DNA from: an uncultured Bacteroidales bacterium | GTDB lineage: Bacteria; Bacteroidota; Bacteroidia; Bacteroidales; Muribaculaceae | DNA length: 17,847 bases | Assembly (NCBI GenBank): GCA_900547755.1 | Contig: URIC01000047.1 | Location: forward strand, 1-17,847 | Reading direction: 5' to 3' | Part shown: one piece after another, positions 7,400 to 15,664 of the stretch | How positions within the stretch are numbered: the stretch's first letter is position 1 | Layout: every line of letters starts with the position of its first letter | Made by a program: the position numbers and the translations under genes | Notes under the pieces: model-generated | Seen by the model: only the letters and a program-made list of their open reading frames with translations | What the model was told of the DNA's origin: nothing | Database searches by the model: none

Positions 7400-8681
7400 C
7401 TTTCTCGTCATAGAATATGCAGAAACGGTCTTCGCCCCGCCACCAGAGGGAGAGGCGTTCCTGTACATAACCCGGCCTCAGGAACTGACGTCCGGGCCTA
7501 CATTCACGCCATAGACAGGTACGCTCTTCGCCATAATCCAGGTCGCAATATATCCATAGGTCTCCCGACTCCACATAGCGTTCCAAAGCCCGGTCATACT
7601 TCACAAGCATCGCCCTGCTCTCCGCCACGACAACCGCGAAATGCCAGGTAAGGATACAAACCAACACTGCTGCCAACCACACCGAAGAGGTGCGCATCAG
7701 GCTTCTCAGTGAACGCCCTAAAGGCATCCCGGACACTCTTAGCCACCCGGCTATACAGAGCATCATGCCGCAGACCATAGCCCGTTCATTTCCGCTGACC
7801 GTCAGAGCGAGTCCCAATGAACCGATGCCAGCCGATGCACACAGGCATACCACCCCCTCATCGTACCCACATTTGCCTTTTCTGCAAGATTTGCGACACG
7901 CCCAAACGGCTACGGCTCCCAACAGCAACGTCAGCAGAAATGCCGATTTGAGGTGAATACCACCCTCCCCGGTGCCCATAATGGAAAGGCGGTACCAAAA
8001 CCCGGGCATACAGACGTGATATATAAGGCCAGGGAGCAGAGCCAGCCACATAAGAATACGCCAACGCGCCCGGTCTGCACTCACAATCATGTACATGGGG
8101 AAGGCTAAAATAAGCGGCACGGCTGCCTCCTCATGCCAAAAGGCGGTCAGCAGGGCCAGAACCACCGCCCCGATGCTTGCCCGGAGTGTCAGTGTCCGAG
8201 GACGGCAGAATAGCCACGCAGTCCATGCGCACAAAGCCACGGAGGGCACATAGTTTAACGCGAAATCATGGCTGAAAGGAAACGCCATCCAGGGCAAAAC
8301 ATACACGTATGCCACACTCAACATTGAGGCTCGCAGAGGTGTCTGTATGCCCCCTCCCGAGAGCTTGACAAGGCCCCATAGGCCCCACGCCATACAGAAG
8401 CCCAACAGGACTGCCGTCACCCATCGGGGCACGCAGCTGCACAACAAATAAGCCACATTGGCAAACCTGAGATTATCCGTCTCGGCGTGTACCTGCATCT
8501 CGCTCAGGAGTGCCTGCAGGCGACTCTGCCCCGCAGCCATGAAATCCCTCATGCCTTGGTCATACCACAGGTCGTCGGAATGAGCCGGCAGCATACACCA
8601 CAGGACCGTCATCCCCACAACAGGCACCGCCACCGACAGAATGGTGAGCGACACACGTATGTCAAACCGGCATCCGAACAT
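7380..8681 (-). CDS. Polytopic membrane protein, possibly DUF6056/GT-C-like
   Basis: This is a very hydrophobic protein of about 433 residues. I count roughly nine or ten membrane segments: one near residues 8-30, several between about 70 and 230, and more up to about 360. A soluble C-terminal domain of about 75 residues ends in a charged KEKEREE tail. The first external loop has HSDDLWYDQG, a DD motif placed where GT-C glycosyltransferases and DUF6056 proteins carry acidic residues; WHEEAAVPL and SGNERAM are other family-like segments. The substrate is unknown, and the assignment is by resemblance. I chose ATG 8681. An alternative GTG at 8711 overlaps the dacA stop (GTGA) and would add ten residues. 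It is the last gene of the folP-dacA operon. Confidence 0.75.
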   Translation of the reverse strand: MFGCRFDIRVSLTILSVAVPVVGMTVLWCMLPAHSDDLWYDQGMRDFMAAGQSRLQALLSEMQVHAETDNLRFANVAYLLCSCVPRWVTAVLLGFCMAWGLWGLVKLSGGGIQTPLRASMLSVAYVYVLPWMAFPFSHDFALNYVPSVALCAWTAWLFCRPRTLTLRASIGAVVLALLTAFWHEEAAVPLILAFPMYMIVSADRARWRILMWLALLPGLIYHVCMPGFWYRLSIMGTGEGGIHLKSAFLLTLLLGAVAVWACRKSCRKGKCGYDEGVVCLCASAGIGSLGLALTVSGNERAMVCGMMLCIAGWLRVSGMPLGRSLRSLMRTSSVWLAAVLVCILTWHFAVVVAESRAMLVKYDRALERYVESGDLWIYCDLDYGEERTCLWRECRPGRQFLRPGYVQERLSLWWRGEDRFCIFYDEKEKEREE

Positions 8682-8707
8682 CCCCAACAGGTACTTTACT
8701 CGCAATA

Positions 8708-9478
8708 TCACTCGCCGGCGAGGACTTCGGTCAGAGCCTTCTCCAGTTCGGGAGCGGTGAGGCGCACACGCAGCGCACCGTCCATAGCCATGGAGATATT
8801 GCCTGTCTCCTCGCTGACTATGACGCATACCGCGTCTGTGACCTGGCTCATACCCAGGGCCGCACGATGCCTGAGACCCAACTCTTTAGGTATGTGCATA
8901 TCGTGGCTCACAGGGAGGATACAACCGGCCGAGACTATCCTGCGCCCGGCTATAATCATGGCTCCGTCGTGTAGAGGAGAGTTCTTGAAGAATATATTCT
9001 CGATGAGACGGGTATTGATATTGGCGTCGATAATATCTCCCGTCTTCTCATAGTCCGTCAGAGGAACAGCCCGCTGAAAGACTATAAGCGCACCCGTTTT
9101 GGTCTTGCTCATACCCATACAGGCGTACACCACCGGCAGTATATAGTCCATCTCCTTTTCCCGGTCGCTCTGGTGGTGGAAAATACGGGCAAAGAAATTC
9201 CACTTCTCGTGTGACCCCAGGTCTATCAGGAAGCGCTTTATCTGGTCCTGGAAAAGTATCACCAGCACTATCAGGCCTATGGCCATGAACTTGTCCAGGA
9301 TAGACCCGGTCAGGCGCAGGTTGAAGATTTCCGAAGCAAGAATCCAAACCACCACAAAGGCCATGACACCCACAAAGATACTGAGAGTGCCGCTCTTCTT
9401 CATAGTGCGATAGAGGTAGAACAGGAGCAGTCCCACCAGCAGGATGTCTATCACATCTCTTATTCCGAAGTCTATCAT
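8708..9478 (-). CDS. dacA: Diadenylate cyclase (CdaA/DacA type)
   Basis: The enzyme condenses two ATP into the second messenger c-di-AMP, which controls potassium and osmolyte transport and cell-wall homeostasis in many bacteria. The 256-residue protein has three predicted N-terminal membrane segments (about 8-24, 31-50 and 62-79). A cytoplasmic DAC domain follows, with the signature DGA (171-173) and RHRAA (203-207), plus SPLHDGAMII and GLRHRAALG contexts. Length and layout match CdaA. Unlike in Firmicutes, no cdaR or glmM neighbour is present. The gene follows folP with 15 bases between them, a linkage common in Bacteroidota. Its ATG lies in one copy of a tandem 22-bp repeat whose other copy holds the end of folP. 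Confidence 0.95.
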   Translation of the reverse strand: MIDFGIRDVIDILLVGLLLFYLYRTMKKSGTLSIFVGVMAFVVVWILASEIFNLRLTGSILDKFMAIGLIVLVILFQDQIKRFLIDLGSHEKWNFFARIFHHQSDREKEMDYILPVVYACMGMSKTKTGALIVFQRAVPLTDYEKTGDIIDANINTRLIENIFFKNSPLHDGAMIIAGRRIVSAGCILPVSHDMHIPKELGLRHRAALGMSQVTDAVCVIVSEETGNISMAMDGALRVRLTAPELEKALTEVLAGE

Positions 9479-9512
9479 CTATTAAACATTAGTCTATCGT
9501 CTATTAAGCATC
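9469..9512. repeat. Imperfect tandem 22-bp repeat spanning the folP-dacA junction
   Basis: Copies 9469-9490 and 9491-9512 match at 19 of 22 positions. On the minus strand both begin with ATG-TTAATAGA-like sequence. The folP-side copy encodes the folP C-terminus and stop (Leu-Asn-Arg-Arg-TAG). The dacA-side copy has CGA changed to TGA, which supplies the ATG of dacA. Confidence 0.85.
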
Positions 9513-10342
9513 TGCGTGATTTTCACTGCCTGCACAGCCTGCTCCACATCGTGTACGCGGAGTACATCGGCGCCATGCAGCAGGGCAAACGTGTTCAGCA
9601 CCGTCGTGCCGTTCAAGCCCTCGGCCGGTGTAATATCCAACAGCCTGAAAATCATACTCTTGCGGGACACCCCCACATACAGAGGATAACCCATGTCGCG
9701 GAAATCGTCCAGACGGGACATCAGCTCGTAATTCTGCTCCACCGTTTTTGCGAATCCGAATCCCGGGTCTATGAGAATATCCTTCACTCCCAGTCTGTTG
9801 AGCCTGGCGGCCTTGGCGGCGAGGTCGGATATGACCTCCGCCGTCACATCCCGGTAATCAGTGAGGCTCTGCATGGTGGCCGGTGTGCCGCGCGTGTGCA
9901 TCAGCACATAGGAGACCCCCAGGTCGGCCACCGTCTCGAACATCCGGGAATCCATGTCGCCCCCCGAGATGTCGTTTATGGTATCCACGTTCCAGTCTTC
10001 CACGCAACGACGTGCCACGTCGGCGCGGAAAGTGTCCACACTCACCACGGCCTCGGGCCACTCCTCGGCCACTACCTGCAGCGCCATGGCCAGGCGGCGG
10101 TACTCCTCATCGGCAGATACCTCCGAGGCCCCGGAACGGGTAGAATATCCCCCTATATCCACACCCCTGGCTCCGGCAACGCGCATGGAGCGCACACGCT
10201 CCCTTATCGCATCCGCGCGGAAAACGCGGCTGCCCGGATAGAACGAATCGGGCGTGGCGTTGACAATTCCAATAACCCAGGGGGTGGAAAAATCGCACAA
10301 CTCGCCCTTTATGTTTATTGAATAATTTTTCTTCTCTTTCAT
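9494..10342 (-). CDS. folP: Dihydropteroate synthase
   Basis: FolP joins 6-hydroxymethyl-dihydropterin pyrophosphate to p-aminobenzoate to make dihydropteroate for folate synthesis; it is the target of sulfonamides. The 282-residue TIM barrel shows the family motifs in order: GIVNATPDSFYPGSR near the N-terminus, GARGVDIGGYSTRSGA, VSVDTFRADVA, INDISGGDMD, YVLMHTRGTP, DILIDPGFGFAKT, GVSRKSM and the C-terminal LRVHDVEQAVQAVKI. I chose ATG 10342 (MKEKKNYSINIKGEL), which lies just after a plausible promoter. Starting at ATG 10420 would add a leader-like hydrophobic stretch translated from the AT-rich intergenic DNA. It is the first gene of an operon with dacA and a membrane protein. Confidence 0.96.
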   Translation of the reverse strand: MKEKKNYSINIKGELCDFSTPWVIGIVNATPDSFYPGSRVFRADAIRERVRSMRVAGARGVDIGGYSTRSGASEVSADEEYRRLAMALQVVAEEWPEAVVSVDTFRADVARRCVEDWNVDTINDISGGDMDSRMFETVADLGVSYVLMHTRGTPATMQSLTDYRDVTAEVISDLAAKAARLNRLGVKDILIDPGFGFAKTVEQNYELMSRLDDFRDMGYPLYVGVSRKSMIFRLLDITPAEGLNGTTVLNTFALLHGADVLRVHDVEQAVQAVKITQMLNRR

Positions 10343-10360
10343 AGTACACAAAATATGGGG

Positions 10361-10392
10361 CGAAGATACAAAAAAAACTGAAAAAGCGGAAA
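10361..10392 (-). promoter_or_regulatory. Probable promoter of folP-dacA operon
   Basis: On the minus strand, TATCTTCG (10368-10361) is a one-base variant of TAnnTTTG. TTTC (10392-10389) sits 20 bases upstream as an imperfect -33 element. Predicted transcription starts about 12-15 bases before ATG 10342. Confidence 0.5.
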
Positions 10393-10408
10393 TTAAGACA
10401 ACAATAAA

Positions 10409-10441
10409 TTTGCGATACACAGCGTTTTTTCATTAACTTTG
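10409..10441 (+). promoter_or_regulatory. Promoter of the M6-type metalloprotease gene
   Basis: TTTG (10409-10412), 21 bases, then TAACTTTG (10434-10441) match the Bacteroidota promoter. The start near 10447 leaves a leader of about 105 bases. This leader contains two small stems: CCTCGA/TCGAGG (10445-10450 with 10461-10466) and CGGCCG/CGGCCG (10512-10517 with 10525-10530). Confidence 0.7.
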
Positions 10442-10551
10442 CAACCTCGATGAACAAACTTCGAGGCTGTTTACATATCCTGTATTCCTGACTCAGATTA
10501 TTATTAACCGCCGGCCGCACTCACCGGCCGTACTTACCAACAACATAAGCA

Positions 10552-13410
10552 ATGAAATACTCATTACGCAACGCACTTGCCGCAGCGGCTTTAACCGGAG
10601 CTTCCCTACCCCTGATGGCTGCGCCTGCCAGGCCGGGGACCTTTACGCGCACTCAGCCGGACGGCAGCCAAATCACGCTCTCTCTCCATGGTGACGAGCA
10701 TTTCCACTACATGATGGACCGCGAGGGATACCTGGTGGCCCGACAGCCGGACGGATGGTACCGCATACTGGACAATGCCGGCGCAGCGACATCCCTGCTA
10801 CCTTTCGATGCCACACAGCGCTCCGCCGCCGAGGCCGAAATACTGTCGGGAATTGACCCGAAACAGACCTTCGAGACCATTAAGACACGCGCGCTGACCA
10901 ACAACATCGGCGCACGTGCAGCCAAGGCTCCGGCTCTCTATCGTGCCGGCTCCGTACCTCCCGGCAAGTGGGACAACGCGGACGGCCATGACCTGCGCGC
11001 CATTCCCACCGACGGAGAACGTCCCGTACTTGTGATTCTGGTCAACTTCGCAGACCTCCAGTGGAGTTTCGCCGACGACCCCAAGAGCGAGATGACACGT
11101 ATGCTCAACGAACCGGGCTACTCCGGCAACTATTGCGACGGCTCGGCGGCCGACTACTTCCACGCATCCAGCAACAACGTATATCAGCCCTCTTTCGATG
11201 TCTACGGCCCTGTAACGCTCCCCAACCCGTACTTCTACTATGGCCGAAACATTGAAGGCAGCGACGCGAATCCCTGGGAGATGGTAATAGATGCCTGCAA
11301 CGCGCTGGACAGCGAAATAGATTTCGCAAAATATGACACCAACGGAGACGGATATGTAGACAACGTATTCATATTCTACGCCGGCTACGGCGAGAACGAG
11401 GGCGCCGGCGATGACTTTGTGTGGCCCCACGCCTTCAACATCCGATACGTGGACAACTGTCCCGAACTGGACGGCGTGAAGGTGGACCACTACGCCTGCA
11501 CCAACGAGCTGACGCTGCGCCGCATAAACGGTGACCCAAAGACCCACTCCGGCATAGGCACATTCTGCCACGAGTTCGGCCACGTACTCGGCCTGCCCGA
11601 CGTGTACGCCACCAGCTACACCACAGCCTTCACCCCCGGCACATATTGCGTCATGGACCAAGGCTCCTACAACAACAACTCCCGCACTCCGCCCCTCTAC
11701 TCCATCTACGAGAAGTATGCCCTGGAATGGGAAAAGCCCATAGACATAACGGAGGGCGCGGACATCAATATGCAACCCACGGTGGACGGCGGGTATTCGT
11801 ACCGCGTCACTATCGACCCCGCACGCCCCACCGAGTATTATCTCTTCGAGAACCGCCAGAAACACAGCTGGGACACCTTCATTCCAGGCCACGGCATGCT
11901 GGTATGGCACGTGGACTTCAACCAGGCGGCATGGGACAGCAATGTGGTCAACAACAACCCGGTCCATCAGCACCTTGACGTAGTGGAAGCCGACGGTATG
12001 GCAGACAGCGGCACACAGGGCGGCGACACTTTCCCCGGCATCTCCGGCATCTCCGAATTCAAGGGCACCGGCAATCCGGCCTTCGCCAACTGGGACGGCA
12101 AGACCGGCCTGCTCGACGTCACCAACATAGGCGAGGATGTGACCGGCACAGTCTCCCTGCGTTTCGGCAATGGCGGCTCTCCGGACTCTCCGCTTTACAC
12201 CCGGGCCCCCAATGCCGTACTCACCGATATGGACGATACATCCCTCTCCTTTAAATGGGAACCGGTGCCTGGAGCCAACACATACTACATAACCGCTCTC
12301 GGCATGAAGGTGGACGACCTGTTCGGCACCCTCGAGACTGAGTTTGTAGACAGATACACCTTCGCGAACCTCGGCGACAAGACCTCCGTCACCCTTACCG
12401 ACCTGAAGCCGGGCGTTTCCTACCAGATATCACTGTACGCCGGCACAGCCAACAACCTGTCGGAGCCCAGCCAGGGCTTCTACAGCACCTATTCCTCCGA
12501 CCTGGAAAGCACCGTTCCCCTCCTGGAGGTGATTCCCGACGCCGACAGCGCCGACCTCAAATGGTATGAAGTGAACGGCGCCGACCACTACGAAGTCACT
12601 GTGGCTACGCGCACCGAGAACGAACCCGAACTCGGCCAGACCGTGGCTTGGGACAACCGCAAGGCTCCCTCTGACTGGATGTTCCCCGGCGGCACATTCG
12701 ACAACCGCAGCGAATATGTGGGCGAATCCTCTCCCTCGCTGCGCCTCTACAACGAGACCGCAATCACAACCGGCATCTACGACAAGGACATAACATCCAT
12801 AGACTTCTGGGCCCGCACAAATGTGGAAAACGGAAATATGTCGCTCCGGATATACGCCGTATCCCCGGATTTCAGTCTCTCCCAGATAGCCGAAGTCAAA
12901 GACATCGTCTGCTCCGAGAATGGGCAGAAAGTGGAAATCAAAGACTTCCCCACAGGTGTACGCCAGCTCATGATTGTCTTCCAGGCCCGCACCGCCGGCT
13001 TGCAAATGAACATGGACGACATACACATTTACTATTCCAACGGCCTGCAGGACACCCCCGTCAACGGCTACGACGCCTACCGCGTGGACGGCAATACTTT
13101 CAAGGCCCAGGGCCTGCAGAAGAAAACCGACTACGTGGCATATATGCGTGCTGTCTCAGGTTCCGGCCAGTCCCGTATGTCCCAGTCCGTAAAATTCACG
13201 ACTGCCGAATCCAGCGGCATTGAAGGCATTATGGACGGCACCCCGGACTTCAGTATGAGCGACGGCGTAGTGACAAGCGCCGAGCCTGTGGACATCTACA
13301 CTATAGACGGCAGAGCCATAGCCCTCCGCGCCAAAGGCTCAGTGCAGCTGCCCGCCAAGGGTATCTATCTGGTACAGTCCGCAGGAAAGACAACCAAAAT
13401 AGCCTGGTAA
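10552..13410 (+). CDS. Secreted M6-family (immune inhibitor A-like) metalloprotease with fn3 modules and C-terminal sorting-like tail
   Basis: This 952-residue exported zinc protease has a signal peptide at residues 1-23 (cleavage near LMA-AP) and a propeptide-like region to about 155. The M6 catalytic domain (about 157-545) includes DTNGDGYVDNVFIFYAGYG, the zinc site HEFGHVLGLPD (His340, Glu341, His344) and a Met-turn-like YCVMDQGSYN (Met368). Behind it are an fn3-like domain (about 552-645) and a second fn3-like fold. The second appears interrupted at about 697-829 by a jelly-roll segment ending MNMDDIHIYY. The last ~65 residues (IYTIDGRAIAL...KGIYLVQSAGKTTKIAW) resemble Por/T9SS-type C-terminal domains, so cell-surface or extracellular delivery is likely. 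The physiological substrate is unknown; digestion of host or dietary protein is a guess. Confidence 0.93.
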   Translation: MKYSLRNALAAAALTGASLPLMAAPARPGTFTRTQPDGSQITLSLHGDEHFHYMMDREGYLVARQPDGWYRILDNAGAATSLLPFDATQRSAAEAEILSGIDPKQTFETIKTRALTNNIGARAAKAPALYRAGSVPPGKWDNADGHDLRAIPTDGERPVLVILVNFADLQWSFADDPKSEMTRMLNEPGYSGNYCDGSAADYFHASSNNVYQPSFDVYGPVTLPNPYFYYGRNIEGSDANPWEMVIDACNALDSEIDFAKYDTNGDGYVDNVFIFYAGYGENEGAGDDFVWPHAFNIRYVDNCPELDGVKVDHYACTNELTLRRINGDPKTHSGIGTFCHEFGHVLGLPDVYATSYTTAFTPGTYCVMDQGSYNNNSRTPPLYSIYEKYALEWEKPIDITEGADINMQPTVDGGYSYRVTIDPARPTEYYLFENRQKHSWDTFIPGHGMLVWHVDFNQAAWDSNVVNNNPVHQHLDVVEADGMADSGTQGGDTFPGISGISEFKGTGNPAFANWDGKTGLLDVTNIGEDVTGTVSLRFGNGGSPDSPLYTRAPNAVLTDMDDTSLSFKWEPVPGANTYYITALGMKVDDLFGTLETEFVDRYTFANLGDKTSVTLTDLKPGVSYQISLYAGTANNLSEPSQGFYSTYSSDLESTVPLLEVIPDADSADLKWYEVNGADHYEVTVATRTENEPELGQTVAWDNRKAPSDWMFPGGTFDNRSEYVGESSPSLRLYNETAITTGIYDKDITSIDFWARTNVENGNMSLRIYAVSPDFSLSQIAEVKDIVCSENGQKVEIKDFPTGVRQLMIVFQARTAGLQMNMDDIHIYYSNGLQDTPVNGYDAYRVDGNTFKAQGLQKKTDYVAYMRAVSGSGQSRMSQSVKFTTAESSGIEGIMDGTPDFSMSDGVVTSAEPVDIYTIDGRAIALRAKGSVQLPAKGIYLVQSAGKTTKIAW

Positions 13411-13426
13411 TACACCCCGACCACCT

Positions 13427-13465
13427 AAGGAAGCGCCATGTCTTTTACAGACATGGCGCTTCCTT
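13427..13465. terminator. Bidirectional terminator between the two convergent secreted-protein genes
   Basis: A perfect 17-bp stem, AAGGAAGCGCCATGTCT (13427-13443) with its reverse complement (13449-13465), encloses a 5-base loop TTTAC. It lies 16 bases after the protease stop and about 80 bases from the convergent stop. The A-rich left and T-rich right ends can serve both directions. The remaining bases to 13543 hold nothing I recognise. Confidence 0.8.
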
Positions 13466-13543
13466 GCGTTACCGAAATCATATAGTCGGCACTTAGAATG
13501 TTTTTCCGTACCTACCAATCAGCATATTGATACAAGGTCGGCC

Positions 13544-15565
13544 TCAGTTGACCCTTATCAGCGAGGAGCGTCCTCCCTTGCGGACTATGACGATGCTCCC
13601 CTTCGCCGGGGCGGAGATGCGTATGCCCTGCAGGTCGTAATATTCTACCTCGCAGCCGTCGTATTCGGCCTCGACGCTTTCAACGCCGCTGTGGACAGAG
13701 ATGTCAAGGCTCCTGAGATACGTATAATAGATGCTGCGCGTGCCCGAATGGTGCAGTCCGATATGGTATACGCCTGTGGCCGGCACGGAGAAACGGTCTG
13801 AAGACAGGGAATGCCATTCGGTCTTCTCCACATCATACGGTTTAATTATCTCTTCAGTCATAGCATCCGTCTCGGCTTTGTCGCCAAGGAACATGGAAAG
13901 GGTGCCCGCATACACGTCTTCGTACACTTCATCATCGTAGTTCCATTTGCCTTCGGAGCGGATGCCAAGCGACACGACGTATGTCTTGTCGGCCTGGAAC
14001 AATATCGGAGCCGAAATCAGCCAGTCGTCGCTGGAGGGCGATATCGGCCATTCGCACTTCATGGCTTTCTCGTCCCAGTCGTAGAGCCATGTACATTCGT
14101 CCTGGTTGGAATCCACGGCGGTGAACACGAGCGACCGGAACGGGTCGGTCAGGTCTTCACTGAACGGCGGCTCGCAGTATCTTCCGGTGATGACAGTGTT
14201 GGAGAGGGCTGTCTCTCCGGTCCTGCCGTCGTATACAGGGGTCACTGTGTACATGTGTGGGTTCACGCCTCCGGAATCATACGCCTCACGGAACTCCGTA
14301 CCTTCGAAGTCCTCGACGGTCATGTCCTCGTAAGGACCCCGGACTATGCGGTAGCGCGTCAGTTCCGGGTCCACATACCCTCCGTTGACACCCCTTGCGG
14401 GCAACTTCCAGGAAAGCGACAGGTCTCCGCCGTCTTCGGCGAGCGACAGGTCCTCCACCTTGAGCGGCGTGTCGGGCCCGACCCAGACGTTGATGCTCTC
14501 CGGTTTGCCTTCGCCCGTGGCATTGGAGACGTACACGGTGAAGCGGCAATTTCCGGTGCGCGGCGAGACTATGCCTTCCTCCACGCGGTCTCCGGGCTGC
14601 GCGATGCCTTCGGCGAGCGTCTCCTCGTCAAGGCGGACGCCGTAGCTGAGTTCATTGGCGAGCGTCTCCCCGTTGATGTCGAGCGTCGGCATCGTGAACG
14701 CCGCAGTACCTGCGGTCGTGGCCTTGTCAAACTCCACCGAGAAGCCGTCCACCGAGGACGGTGCGCCGTCGGCTACGGCCGTCTGCCTTATGAACAGTCC
14801 CACGAGCTGCTGCTTGTCATCGTAGGTAGAAAGGAGCGTGGCCTGTCCAGTCCCAGTGTCCACCGTGTACAGAGCGCCCCCGTCGGCGGTGTACGCGCTC
14901 CAGTACATGACACCTGTCTTCCAGTCTACCACCGCGCTTTGGTTAGACTCCGGCTTCACCCCGGTCGGGCCCACGAGAGTGCGGCCGGCCGTGAACTTGT
15001 CTATAGTGTAAAGGTTGCCGTCCATTCCGATACCGTAAAGGACCCCGGAGGCCGTAGCGGCCATAGCGCACATACGCTCGTCTATCCCGGCCACAGGGGT
15101 CTTCGTGCCGTCGAGCAAATCCATGGTGCTGAGGGTGAACTTGTCGTTGTCAGCGGCATCTATGCAGATTGAGTAGACATTGCCGGTGGAAGGGTCGTAG
15201 GTCATCGCGCTTCCGGCATCCTTCACTCCCCACGCGGCATCGCTGACCATCGTCATTTCCTCCGTGTCAAGGTCATAGACCTGGTACCACCACATCATAC
15301 TTCCGAAGAAATCCATGTACGAGAGCACGTAGCATTTCCCGTCGGCGTACACGGCGCCTCCGTTGCTCAGCATGTCGCCGTCGGCCATGAACAGTTCAGG
15401 CTGGGCACCATCTTCCGCCTTGAGCGAATGGATTCCGTTACTATGTCCGCTTTGGGAATAAGTCATAAAGCCGTAGAGCGTCACAGGCTCTTCCGACGCG
15501 ACCGCCGGGACAGCGGCTACGGCCGCGACGAAAGCGGCCGTCAGCATGTTAAGGTTCTTCTTCAT
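13544..15565 (-). CDS. Large secreted protein: beta-propeller-like region, fn3-like modules, jelly-roll domain, sorting-like C-terminus
   Basis: This 673-residue protein has a clear signal peptide (MKKNLNMLTAAFVAAVAAVPAVA, cleavage near residue 23). Residues ~27-270 carry propeller-like repeats such as GGAVYADGKCYVLSY, GSAMTYDPSTGNVYSI and GVLYGIGMDGNLYTID. Two fn3-like modules follow (about 275-460; DGFSVEFDKATTAGTAAFTMPT and LSLSWKLPARGVNGGYV). Next is a jelly-roll 'choice-of-anchor'-like domain (about 465-625, with DDWLISAPILFQADKTYVVSLGIR). The tail VEYYDLQGIRISAPAKGSIVIVRKGG resembles Por/T9SS-type C-terminal domains. No catalytic motif is visible, so I infer a surface or extracellular binding role. 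ATG 15565 is chosen because the longer frame to TTG 15664 would start inside the promoter. Confidence 0.88.
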   Translation of the reverse strand: MKKNLNMLTAAFVAAVAAVPAVASEEPVTLYGFMTYSQSGHSNGIHSLKAEDGAQPELFMADGDMLSNGGAVYADGKCYVLSYMDFFGSMMWWYQVYDLDTEEMTMVSDAAWGVKDAGSAMTYDPSTGNVYSICIDAADNDKFTLSTMDLLDGTKTPVAGIDERMCAMAATASGVLYGIGMDGNLYTIDKFTAGRTLVGPTGVKPESNQSAVVDWKTGVMYWSAYTADGGALYTVDTGTGQATLLSTYDDKQQLVGLFIRQTAVADGAPSSVDGFSVEFDKATTAGTAAFTMPTLDINGETLANELSYGVRLDEETLAEGIAQPGDRVEEGIVSPRTGNCRFTVYVSNATGEGKPESINVWVGPDTPLKVEDLSLAEDGGDLSLSWKLPARGVNGGYVDPELTRYRIVRGPYEDMTVEDFEGTEFREAYDSGGVNPHMYTVTPVYDGRTGETALSNTVITGRYCEPPFSEDLTDPFRSLVFTAVDSNQDECTWLYDWDEKAMKCEWPISPSSDDWLISAPILFQADKTYVVSLGIRSEGKWNYDDEVYEDVYAGTLSMFLGDKAETDAMTEEIIKPYDVEKTEWHSLSSDRFSVPATGVYHIGLHHSGTRSIYYTYLRSLDISVHSGVESVEAEYDGCEVEYYDLQGIRISAPAKGSIVIVRKGGRSSLIRVN

Positions 15566-15633
15566 AGTTTTATAGGTATTAATTAGTAAAAAAGATATTA
15601 TTATTTGGGTGGTATTAGATGTTATTATCGCTG

Positions 15634-15664
15634 CAAATGTAATGTGTTTTATTGTCATTTGCAA
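15634..15664 (-). promoter_or_regulatory. Promoter of the secreted beta-propeller-like protein gene
   Basis: On the minus strand, TACATTTG (15641-15634) is the -7 box, with TTG (15664-15662) 20 bases upstream. An 8-bp inverted repeat, TGCAAATG (15632-15639) and CATTTGCA (15656-15663), overlays both elements. The leader of roughly 60 bases is AT-rich. Confidence 0.65.

Noticed and set aside
8682..8828. Longer membrane protein starting inside dacA (8828)
   Set aside because: The added residues are a frame-shifted antisense-free reading of dacA coding DNA, Arg/His-rich and unlike a membrane protein N-terminus.
10343..10420. Longer folP from ATG 10420 with a signal-like hydrophobic N-terminus
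   Set aside because: Folate enzymes are cytoplasmic. The stretch is AT-rich intergenic sequence containing the promoter, and ATG 10342 fits the family.
10798..11973. 391-residue minus-strand open frame opposite the protease
   Set aside because: It has the same Val/Gly-rich shadow composition and no promoter or family features.
15566..15664. Longer secreted protein from TTG 15664
   Set aside because: The TTG is itself the -33 promoter element, and a clear signal peptide begins at ATG 15565.
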